Assembly (NCBI RefSeq): GCF_046630445.1
Contig: NC_092339.1
Location: forward strand, 56,467,501 to 56,531,500
DNA from: Rutidosis leptorrhynchoides
Taxonomy: Eukaryota; Streptophyta; Magnoliopsida; Asterales; Asteraceae
Direction: 5' to 3'
Length of the DNA stretch: 64,000 nt
Position numbers and translations under genes: made by a program
Notes under the pieces: generated by a model
The model's input: only the letters and a program-made list of their open reading frames with translations
Told to the model about the DNA's origin: nothing
Database searches by the model: none
In this document: one piece after another, positions 22,786-34,250 of the stretch
How the letters are laid out: each line of letters opens with the position of its first letter
Numbering within the stretch: position 1 is the stretch's first letter

Positions 22786-25700
22786 TGTAGTGACCCGAAC
22801 TTTTCCATGTTTATATATATTAATTGAGATTGATATTTACATGATTAAATGTTTCCAACATGTTAAGCAATCAAACTTGTTAAGAGTTTATTAATTGAAA
22901 TATGTTTCATATAGACAATTGACCACCCAAGTTGACCGGTGATTCACGAACGTTAAAACTTGTAAAAACTATATGATGACATATATATGGATATATATAT
23001 AGTTAACATGATACTATGATAAGTAAACATATCATTAAGTATATTAACAATGAACTACATATGTAAAAACAAGACTACTAACTTAATGATTTTTAAACGA
23101 GACATATATGTAACGATTATCGTTGTAAAGACATTTAATGTATATATATCATATTAAGAGATATTCATACATGATAATATCATGATAACATAATAATTTA
23201 AAATCTCATTTGATATTATAAACATTGGGTTAACAACATTTAACAAGATCGTTAACCTAAAGGTTTCAAAATAACACTTACATGTAACGACTAACGATGA
23301 CTTAACGACTCAGTTAAAATGTATATACATGTAGTGTTTTAATATGTATTTATACACTTTTGAAAGACTTCAATACACTTATCAAAATACTTCTACTTAA
23401 CAAAAATGCTTACAATTACATCCTCGTTCAGTTTCATCAACAATTCTACTCGTATGCACCCGTATTCGTACTCGTACAATACACAGCTTTTAGATGTATG
23501 TACTATTGGTATATATACTCCAATGATCAGCTCTTAGCAGGCCATGTGAGTCACCTAACACATGTGGGAACCATCATTTGGCAACTAGCATGAAATATCT
23601 CATAAAATTACAAAAATATGAGTAATCATTCATGACTTATTTACATGAAAACAAAATTACATATCCTTTATATCTAATCCATACACCAACGACCAAAAAC
23701 ACCCACAAACACTTTCATTCTTCAATTTTCTTCATCTAATTGATCTCTCTCAAGTTATATCTTCAAGTTCTAAGTGTTCTTCATATATTCTACAAGTTCT
23801 AGTTACATAAAATCAAGAATACTTTCAAGTTTGCTAGCTCACTTCCAATCTTGTAAGGTGATCATCCAACCTCAAGAAATCTTTGTTTCTTACAGTAGGT
23901 TATCATTCTAATACAAGGTAATAATCATATTCAAACTTTGGTTCAATTTCTATAACTATAACAATCTTATTTCAAGTGATGATCTTACTTGAACTTGTTT
24001 TCGTGTCATGATTCTGCTTCAAGAACTTCGAGCCATCCAAGGATCCGTTGAAGCTAGATCCATTTTTCTCTTTTCCAGTAGGTTTATCCAAGGAACTTAA
24101 GGTATTAATGATGTTCATAACATCATTCAATTCATACATATAAAGCTATCTTATTCGAAGGTTTAAACTTGTAATCACTAGAACATAGTTTAGTTAATTC
24201 TAAACTTGTTCGCAAACAAAAGTTAATCCTTCTAACTTGACTTTTAAAATCAACTAAACACATGTTCTATATCTATATGATATGCTAACTTAATGATTTA
24301 AAACCTGGAAACACGAAAAACACCGTAAAACCGGATTTACGCCGTCGTAGTAACACCGCGGGCTGTTTTAGGTTAGTTAATTAAAAACTATGATAAACTT
24401 TGATTTAAAAGTTGTTATTCTGAGAAAATGATTTTTATTATGAACATGAAACTATATATAAAAATTATGGTTAAACTCAAAGTGGAAGTATGTTTTCTAA
24501 AATGGTCATCTAGACGTCGTTCTTTCGACTGAAATGACTATCTTTACAAAAATGACTTGTAACTTATTTTTCCGACTATAAACCTATACTTTTTCTGTTT
24601 AGATTCATAAAATAGAGTTCAATATGAAACCATAGCAATTTGATTCACTCAAAACGGATTTAAAATGAAGAAGTTATGGGTAAAACAAGATTGGATAATT
24701 TTTCTCATTTTAGCTATGTGAAAATTGGTAACAAATCTATTCCAACCATAACTTAATCAACTTGTATTGTATATTATGTAATCTTGAGATACCATAGACA
24801 CGTATACAATGTTTCGACCTATCATGTCGACACATCTATATATATTTCGGAACAACCATAGACACTCTATATGTGAATGTTGGAGTTAGCTATACAGGGT
24901 TGAGGTTGATTCCAAAATATATATAGTTTGAGTTGTGATCAATACTGAGATACGTATACACTGGGTCGTGGATTGATTCAAGATAATATTTTTCGATTTA
25001 TTTTTGTACATCTAACTGTGGACAACTAGTTGTAGGTTACTAACGAGGACAACTGACTTAATAAACTTAAAACATCAAAATATATTAAAAGTGTTGTAAA
25101 TATATTTTGAACATACTTTTATATATATGTATATATTGTTATAGGTTCGTGAATCAACCAGTGGCCAAGTCTTACTTCCCGACGAAGTAAAAATCTGTGA
25201 AAGTGAGTTATAGTCCCACTTTTAAAATCTAATATTTTTGGGATGAGAATACATGCAAGTTTTATAAATGATTTACAAAATAGACACAAGTACGTGAAAC
25301 TACATTCTATGGTTGAATTATCGAAATCGAATATGCCCCTTTTTATTAAGTCTGGTAATCTAAGAATTAGGGAACAGAAACCCTAATTGACGCGAATCCT
25401 AAAGATAGATCTATTGGGCCTAACAAACCCCATCCAAAGTACCGGATGCTTTGGTACTTCAAAATTTATATCATATCCGAAGGGTATCCCGGAATGATGG
25501 GGATATTCTTATATATGCATCTTGTTAATGTCGGTTACCAGGTGTTCACCATATGAATGATTTTTATCTCTATGTATGGGATGTGTATTGAAATATGAAA
25601 TCTTGTGGTCTATTATTATGATTTGATATATATAGGTTAAACCTATAACTCACCAACATTTTTGTTGACGTTTTAAGCATGTTTATTCTCAGGTGATTAT

Positions 25701-26035
25701 TAAGAGCTTCCGCTGTCGCATACTTAAATAAGGACGAGATTTGGAGTCCATGCTTGTATGATATTGTGTAAAAACTGCATTCAAGAAACTTATTTTGTTG
25801 TAACATATTTGTATTGTAAACCATTATGTAATGGTCGTGTGTAAACAGGCTATTTTAAATTATCATTATTTGATAATCTACGTAAAGCTTTTTAAACCTT
25901 TATTGATGAAATAAAGGTTATGGTTTGTTTTAAAATGAATGCAGTCTTTGAAAAACGTCTCATATAGAGGTCAAAACCTCGCAACGAAATCAATTAATAT
26001 GGAATGTTTTTAATCAATAAGAACGGGACATTTCA
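22786..26035 (+). repeat. F1 3' LTR (3250 bp)
   Basis: TGTAGTGACCC...GGGACATTTCA, followed by the TSD TATAT. Same features as the 5' LTR but without the TA expansion. The 77-codon frame is at 23360-23593. Confidence 0.93.
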
Positions 26036-26821
26036 TATATACAATAACTTGAAAACGTAACAAAGTGTTGAGTATATGATACTGTGCATTAAACTTATTG
26101 GTTTGATTATCTGATTGATATATTTAGATACAGAGTTAAAAGATTATGCCAAATGATTGAATTAAAAGATAACTATTGAGTCCCTTAAGGATTATGATAT
26201 TATTACGGGTCTCTGTTGTAAGGTCCACGTTGATTTGGGAAATCATTCATTCTTAACGGTATTCGGAATAAATGGTAAAGTGTTTATTTAAATAACGTAA
26301 TTTGGACACATACAATAATAAGGAATATTAACTGTTGGAATTAGATATATCAATAACTTGCGATATGTATTTTAAAACGTGTTTATTAATATTGAAAATA
26401 TATATTTAACAATACGATAAAATATAATATTAACTTGGTCATAAAAACGAATTGTTATTATATATATTAACAAATAGCGAGACGATGATTTATAGAAGTA
26501 AATGATCAAAATACTCGAAAGTTTAAGATATACTTTGAGTGGTATAGTTTAGGGATAATTTAAGGCTATATTTTGACAAAGGTACGTGACACGAAATGTA
26601 AAATACAAGTTTTCTCAGCGTACGAAAGGACATTTGAAAAACCGAAACCGGGACATAAGTCGAGTGATGACGTACGACTTATCGGAACAAAAATTACAAG
26701 TCAACTATGCATGTGAATTTAATATAATATATAATTAATTATATAAATTAAATATATTATATATATTATATAAAATTATTTCGACAAACAAGAAAATAAA
26801 AGTTTGTGAGCTGGATCAGAG

Positions 26822-26871
26822 GGCCATGCGATCGCATGGCCTTGAAGCACAAATACCATGCGATCGCATGG
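26822..26871. repeat. Paired palindromes upstream of the N1 LTR TATA box
   Basis: A perfect 20-bp palindrome GGCCATGCGATCGCATGGCC (26822-26841) and a second copy CCATGCGATCGCATGG (26856-26871). Centres are 32 bp apart. They sit 21 bp upstream of the TATA-like TTTATAAAG at 26893-26901. The second LTR has the same pair at 59869-59918. The position suggests a promoter-proximal binding site for a dimeric factor (inference). Confidence 0.85.
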
Positions 26872-26963
26872 GGTATTTTTTCAGGAAAAGTCTTTATAAA
26901 GCGATCGAATTCAGTTTTTGTGATATATATTTCTTTCATCTTACACTCCGTATAACTTATTTA

Positions 26964-27063
<100 letters not shown>

Positions 27064-28770
27064 AAGATTAATATTATTATTAATCTTATTATTATTAGTA
27101 TTATTAATATTAATTAGTATTATACATAAAATACTACGACGAGATTATGAGCGTGTCACTTTCAAAATGGTTTTCAAGCGGGATAGAGCTAAGGAAATTA
27201 TGGGTTATTGCCAAGGAGGATATGGGTAATGTTCGGGGGTATATTTGTGAATCAAACCTAATGTTTATCATCTCCGTTACGTCTACGTACTTTCCTACAA
27301 TATTGAATCTCAATACTGATATGTAAGCACTCATAATTTATCTTTTATATATATTAATTGTGTATCCATGTCTAGTGCTCGAGTATATATATTTATACAT
27401 GCTTGTATGCTAAATTTCGTCGCTAAACAGTTTATAATGAATCACGAATTAAATACATATATTACTGGTAAAAGGTATATGATATACATGTTTTTGGAAA
27501 GCTGGCTAAAAATCAATGACTTTTCATTTAGATATCGAATAGTTTCGATGAACAGATTAAAAGATATGATCAACTGAATTATGATTGATGATAATTGAAA
27601 TTGCTTTTGAATCTGCAATTAAGATTTAAACAACTTGTATACAAGATTGATAAAATGGATTTTTAAATATTACCAGCCGAGTAAATGAATCCTTATATAA
27701 GGTACGTCTCGTTTTGTTAAACTATTGTCAAAATTGACTTTTTAAAACAACTTTGGATAACTTTTGTATGTCGATCTCGAGCATTAGGATTGTGATACAC
27801 TATGACCTGACCTAGCTTAATAGACATTTATTGACCAACATATGTTCTCTAGGTTGAGATCTACGATTATTTGATATTCTGAGTTTCGGTCACATTACGA
27901 TGAACAACTTAGTGTGCTGCTAAGGTGAGTTTCATTTGCTCCCTTTTTAATTGCTTTTGCAATCTATATTTTTGGGCTGAGAATACATTTACTTTATTTT
28001 AAACACAATGGATACAAGTACATACTAAATTCTACACTTAGTTTGAACCAAAAATCCCTTAGCTTTGGTAACTAGTAACTGCCAGTTATAAGAACTGGTG
28101 GGCGCGAGTAGTATTATATGGATCCATAGGGCTTGATATCCCCGTCCGAGCTAGAGCGCTAGCCTTTTAACGGACGTATGCTATTTGAGAAGCGTACACG
28201 TTGGTTTGCGTGTATTAATAAGATGATTATACAAAGGGTACAAATTATATATACGTTAAGTTTAGTTACCAGGGTGCTCAATTTTGTAGAATAATTTGAT
28301 AAACGTTTTTGGATGAAACAACTGAAATCTTGTGATCCACCTTTATGTACAGATTATGCAAAATATTAAAACTATGAACTCACCAACCTTTTTGTTGATA
28401 CTTGTTAGCATGTTTATTCTCAGGTTCCCTAGAAGTCTTCCACTGTTTGCTTATATGTTAGACAAGCTAGGTGGATGGAGTCTTACATGGCATATTTTTC
28501 AAGGAAACGTTGCATTCACCAAATCATCACTATATATCTTATTTTGACTGCATTATCAACGGAAGTACTATTGTAAACTATTATATTACGGTGATTGTCT
28601 ATATGTAGAAATCATCAGATGTCGAAAACCTTTGATTTAAATATTCATTTATGGTGTACCTTTTCAAAAGAATGCAATATTTACAAAATGTATCATATAG
28701 AGGTCAAATACCTTGCAATGAAATCGATGAATGACGTGTTCGTCCATATGGATTTTGAGCGATCATCACA

Positions 28771-28870
28771 GATGGTATCAGAACGTTAGTCCTAGCGAAC
28801 CAGGTCTTGCATGAGTGTGTTTAACTGATAGTTGTTAGGATGCATTAGTAAGTCTGGACTTCGACCGTGT
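28771..28870 (+). promoter_or_regulatory. N1 primer-binding site and conserved leader, first copy
   Basis: TGGTATCAGAAC at 28773-28784 is an initiator tRNA-Met PBS with one mismatch. The conserved leader block is at 28839-28870. Confidence 0.8.
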
Positions 28871-29153
28871 CTGCATGTCAAAAGTTTTGCTTATCATTTT
28901 TTGTCTAAAATTACCTGCTTATCATTCCTAGTCTAGACATGTTTTACTGCATTGATTGCATGAATAGTGTATAGACAAAATTCATATCTTAGCGTATCTG
29001 TTACTGTAAACTTTTCCTGACATCTTCTGAAAATTTCTCCGTGATTTATGGAATTTGTTATTATATATACATATGTAATTTATGTATTGAAGAATACCAA
29101 ACTAAATTCTATAATCTAATTCATATCAAAAATTATCTCCCTAATTATACAAG

Positions 29154-29706
29154 ATGGATCCCGTATCTAGTTCAAATTCCTTAAACTCTGACAGCTATTC
29201 CGATATGGATATTCACATGAATTCCGAAGATAGTGTAATCGGAATGGATCAACCAATTAGTCATCATCTATTCTGGATGAATTGGGGATGGGTTCGTAGC
29301 CTACTTAATTATTGGAGACAAGAAGAAGGCGATCCCTTCCATCCAACACATTGCCCTCTTGGCGAAGAACCTGAAGCATTTACCGGCGAACCTGTTCGAG
29401 ACACCATTTTCTCTCTCATTTCCAGAGTATCTCGTCACGATAATATACTATCTCAAATTCTGGACCGAACCGCTCGTCCGAACCGCCAATCATCCCGGTG
29501 TAGTAGAAGAAGTCAACGAGCTTCGCACTCGGGTAGTGGCTTTGGAGAATGTGGTGCAAAGGTTACAAGCACCAGCAGTGTCACCGGTATCAACAGTACT
29601 ACCGACAACAACACCAACAGTACCATTACCACCACCAACAATATTCGCATCGCAAACCTCAACTTCACAATTTGTTCCACGAGCATCAACGTCATACGCA
29701 CCGTAG
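29154..29706 (+). pseudogene. N1 sense ORF, first copy, frameshifted
   Basis: Same ORF as the intact copy at 62253-62810. After the SQILD motif (near 29461) this copy has a net five-base deletion and altered bases, so the original frame continues as an unrelated Ser/Arg- and Thr-rich tail. The correct frame (coiled coil and Pro/Thr tail) resumes out of phase and ends at 29706. The N-terminal half, acidic Ser/Asp-rich followed by WGWVRSLLNYWRQEEGDPF, is intact. Confidence 0.8.
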
Positions 29707-30346
29707 TTACCAAAAAATACCAGCAACAATAACCGATGAAGTATTAACTCATTTCTCCTGAAGAAATTTTATGTATATTTAATATATATGAATTTTAAAA
29801 TCAAAATAAATCTTTTCGTACTAAGCTATTACGTGTGAATCTTAACTGGTAGGTGCTAATCGGTTAGTTCATATTACTAATATGCAATGATGTACATCCT
29901 TCCTTAAAAACTTAACCATTGTTAACTACAATCTCTGTTTCAACTTAATGAATTCCATTTCATAATAAACCAAGTGTATTATTCAATTACATAATTGATT
30001 TTACATTTTCATTTTCGATATACTCGAAACTTTCCAGAAAACATCATTTTTTTACCTTGCGAAGTTAGCAAGAGTTCCATAAGCACCAACATGATTCACT
30101 GGGGAAATATCAATAAAACTGAATAACGAAGTATTGATTACATTAGTAAAATACTCCACGAAGATTATGAAATCTTTAATGTTTTAGAGATTATTCGTTT
30201 CTAATCCAGCCAAAAATTAAATGAGCTTAATATGATATTAACTAATTAAATCTGTGTTACATCTGAAGAAAATATACATACATATATTTTCATAAAGACG
30301 GTAATACAAATTCTTTTGTACAAAGTATTAATTGTGAAATCTTTAA

Positions 30347-30363
30347 CGGGTAGGTAATACCCG
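30347..30363. other. Internal PPT-core hairpin of N1
   Basis: TTTAACGGGTAGGTAATACCCG: stem CGGGTA/TACCCG. It lies about 640 bp downstream of the sense ORF. The stretch 29707-30346 holds no other recognisable feature apart from a weaker similar site near 29849 (AACTGGTAGGTGCTAAT). Confidence 0.7.
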
Positions 30364-30536
30364 GGAAATATATAAGTTCGCAATTAATATGTTACACTGT
30401 ACATTCTTCAACTTTGATTCAAAAATTATTAACAATGCTCACAACGATATACAATCGTTTTCATACAAATTCAATTACATATTCTGATATTGACGGATCA
30501 GAATCTAAGTCATAACTCTGAACCGGTGACATCATT

Positions 30537-30961
30537 TGAAATGTCCCGTTCTTATTGATTAAAAACGTTCCATATTAATTGATTTCGTTGCGAGGTTTTG
30601 ACCTCTATATGAGACGTTTTTCAAAGACTGCATTCATTTTTAAAACAAACCATAACCTTTATTTCATAAATAAAAGTTTAAAAAGCTTTACGTAGATTAT
30701 CAAATAATGATAATCTAAAATATCCTGTTTACACACGACCATTACATAATGGTTTACAATACAAATATGTTACATCAAAATCAGTTTCTTGAATACAGTT
30801 TTTACACAATATCATACAAACATGGACTCCAAATCTTGTCCTTATTTTACTATGCAACAGCGGAAGCTCTTAGTATTCACCTGAGAATAAACATGCTTTA
30901 AACGTCAACAAAAATGTTGGTGAGTTATAGGTTTAACCTATATATATCAAATCGTAACAAT
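30537..30961 (-). repeat. F2 3' LTR, outer piece
   Basis: Matches the start of the 5' LTR at 53520 with about six differences. Interrupted at 30962 by F3; the 5-bp duplication ACAAT is at 30957-30961 and 44063-44067. Confidence 0.92.
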
Positions 30962-33900
30962 TGAAATGTCCCGTTCTTATTGATTAAAAACGTTCCATAT
31001 TAATTGATTTCGTTGCGAGGTTTTGACCTCTATATGAGACGTTTTTCAAAGACTGCATTCATTTTTAAACAAACCATAACCTTTATTTCATCAATAAAGG
31101 TTTAAAAAGCTTTACGTAGATTATCAAATAATGATAATCTAAAATATCCTGTTTACACACGACCATTACATAATGATTTACAATACAAATATGTTACAAC
31201 AAAATAAGTTTCTTGAATGCAGTTTTTACACAATATCATACAAGCATGGACTCCAAATCTTGTCCTTATTTAAGTATGCGACAGCGGAAGCTCTTAATAA
31301 TCACCTGAGAATAAACATGCTTAAAACGTCAACAAAAATGTTGGTGAGTTATAGGTTTAACCTATATATATCAAATCGTAACAATAGACCACAAGATTTC
31401 ATATTTCAATACACATCCCATACATAGAGATAAAAATCATTCATATGGTGAACACCTGGTAACCGACAATAACAAGATGCATATATAAGAATATCCCCAT
31501 CATTCCGGGACACCCTTCGGATATGATATAAATTTCGAAGTACTAAAGCATCCGGTACTTTGGATGGGGTTTGTTAGGCCCAATAGATCTATCTTTAGGA
31601 TTCGCGTCAATTAGGGTGTCTGTTCCCTAATTCTTAGATTACCAGACTTAATAAAAAGGGGCATATTCGATTTCGATAATTCAACCATAGAATGTAGTTT
31701 CACGTACTTGTGTCTATTTTGTAAATCATTTATAAAACCTGCATGTATTCTCATCCCAAAAATATTAGATTTTAAAAGTGGGACTATAACTCACTTTCAC
31801 AGATTTTTACTTCGTCGGGAAGTAAGACTTGGCCACTGGTTGATTCACGAACCTATAACAATATATACATATATATCAAAGTATGTTCAAAATATATTTA
31901 CAACACTTTTAATATATTTTGATGTTTTAAGTTTATTAAGTCAGCTGTCCTCGTTAGTAACCTACAACTAGTTGTCCACAGTTAGATGTACAGAAATAAA
32001 TCGATAAATATTATCTTGAATCAATCCACGACCCAGTGTATACGTATCTCAGTATTGATCACAACTCAAACTATATATATTTTGGAATCAACCTCAACCC
32101 TGTATAGCTAACTCCAACATTCACATATAGAGTGTCTATGGTTGTTCCGAAATATATATAGATGTGTCGACATGATAGGTCGAAACATTGTATACGTGTC
32201 TATGGTATCTCAAGATTACATAATATATAATACAAGTTGATTAAGTTATGGTTGGAATAGATTTGTTACCAATTTTCACGTAGCTAAAATGAGAAAAATT
32301 ATCCAATCTTGTTTTACCCATAACTTCTTCATTTTAAATCCGTTTTGAGTGAATCAAATTGCTATGGTTTCATATTGAACTCTATTTTATGAATCTAAAC
32401 AAAAAAAGTATAGGTTTCTAGTCGGAAAAATAAGTTACAAGTCGTTTTTGTAAAGGTAGTCATTTCAGTCGAAAGAACGACGTCTAGATGACCATTTTAG
32501 AAAACATACTTCCACTTTGAGTTTAACCATAATTTTTGGATATAGTTTCATGTTCATAATAAAAATCATTTTCTCAGAATAACAACTTTTAAATCAAAGT
32601 TTATCATAGTTTTTAATTAACTAACCCAAAACAGCCAGCGGTGTTACTACGACGGCGTAAATCCGGTTTTACGGTGTTTTTCGTGTTTCCAGGTTTTAAA
32701 TCATTAAGTTAGCATATCATATAGATATAGAACATGTGTTTAGTTGATTTTAAAAGTCAAGTTAGAAGGATTAACTTTTGTTTGCGAACAAGTTTAGAAT
32801 TAACTAAACTATATTCTAGTGATTACAAGTTTAAACCTTCGAATAAGATAGCTTTATATGTATGAATCGAATGATGTTATGAACATCATTACTACCTTAA
32901 GTTCCTTGGATGAACCTACTGGAAAAGAGAAAAATGGATCTAGCTTCAATGGATCCTTGGATGGCTCAAAGTTCTTGAAGCAAAATCATGACACGAAAAC
33001 AAGTTCAAGTAAGATCATCACTTGAAATAAGATTGTTATAGTTATAGAAATTGAACCAAAGTTTGAATATGATTATTACCTTGTATTATAATGATAACCT
33101 ACTGTAAGAAACAAAGATTTCTTGAGGTTGGATGATCACCTTACAAGATTGGAAGTGAGCTAGCAAACTTGAAAGTATTCTTGATTTTATGAAACTAGAA
33201 CTTTTGGAATTTATGAAGAACACTTAGAACTTGAAGATAGAACTTGAGAGAGTTCAATTAGATGAAGAAAATTGAAGAATGAAAGTGTTTGTAGGTGTTT
33301 TTGGTCGTTGGTGTATGGATTAGATATAAAGGATATGTAATTTTGTTTTCATGTAAATAAGTCATGAATGATTACTCATATTTTTGTAATCTTATGAGAT
33401 ATTTCATGCTAGTTGCCAAATGATGGTTCCCACATGTGTTAGGTGACTCACATGGACTGCTAAGAGCTGATCATTGGAGTGTATATACCAATAGTACATA
33501 CATCTAAAAGCTGTGTATTGTACGAGTACGAATACGGGTGTATACGAGTAGAATTGTTGATGAAACTGAACGAGAATGTAATTGTAAGCATTTTTGTTAA
33601 GTAGAAGTATTTTGATAAGTGTATTGAAGTCTTTCAAAAGTGTATAAATACATATTAAAACACTACATGTATATACATTTTAACTGAGTCGTTAAGTCAT
33701 CGTTAGTCGTTACATGTAAGTGTTGTTTTGAAACCTTTAGGTTAACGATCTTGTTAAATGTTGTTAACCCAATGTTTATAATATCAAAAGAGATTTTAAA
33801 TTATTATATTATCATGATATTATGATGTACGAATATCTCTTAATATGATATATATACATTAAATGTCGTTACAACGATAAACGTTACATATATGTCTCGT

Positions 33901-34213
33901 TTCAAAATCATTAAGTTAGTAGTTTTGTTTTTACATATGTAGTTCATTGTTAATATAATTAATGATATGTTTACTTATCATAATATCATGTTAACTATAT
34001 ATATAACCATATATATGTCATCATATAGTTTTTTTACAAGTTTTAACGTTCGTGAATCACCGGTCAACTTGGGTGGTCAATTGTCTATATGAAACCTATT
34101 TCAATTAATCAAGTCTTAACAAGTTTGATTGCTTAACATGTTGGAAACATTTAATCATGTAAACATCAATCTCAATTAATGTATATAAACATGGAAAAGT
34201 TCGGGTCACTACA
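30962..34213 (-). repeat. F3 3' LTR (3252 bp)
   Basis: Ends match the 40811-44062 copy exactly. Observed differences from it lie near 31178, 31287, 32499, 32636, 33088, 33456 and 33541. Confidence 0.95.
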
Positions 34214-34250
34214 GTACCTACCCGTTAAATAAATTTCGTCCCGAAATTTT
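34214..34250 (-). promoter_or_regulatory. F3 polypurine tract with adjacent hairpin
   Basis: Minus strand: AAATTTCGGGACGAAATTT (perfect 8-bp stem, GGA loop) then ATTTAACGGGTAGGTAC up to the LTR. The hairpin begins right after the gag-pol stop codon at 34251-34249. Confidence 0.8.

Larger units (their letters stand above)
2243..26035 (+). mobile_element. F1: chromovirus-type Ty3/gypsy retrotransposon with extra ORFs, inactivated, nested in the N1 LTR
   Basis: Ends are TGTAGTGACCCGAAC and GGGACATTTCA. The flanking 5-bp duplication TATAT is at 2238-2242 and 26036-26040. Order: 5' LTR 2243-5563, PBS and leader, acidic ORF1, F-box ORF, gag-pol (interrupted by N2 at 9815-20438), PPT, 3' LTR 22786-26035. 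Without N2 the element is about 13.2 kb. It is broken by a stop and a frameshift in the F-box ORF and by a frameshift, two stops and the N2 insertion in gag-pol. A C-terminal chromodomain-like segment and LTRs over 3 kb suggest the Tekay/Del lineage. Confidence 0.92.

Noticed and set aside
26822..26871. CRISPR-like or attachment-site interpretation of the repeated palindrome
   Set aside because: There are only two copies per LTR, in a plant retroelement promoter context; not an array with unique spacers.
31708..31971. 87-codon frame in F-family LTRs (31708, 41557, 44390, 54265) and an 84-codon frame (5352-5098 and others)
   Set aside because: They are open only because LTR copies are recent and similar. 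They are antisense to the element, in the transcribed part of the LTR, with no domain and no independent divergent homologue.
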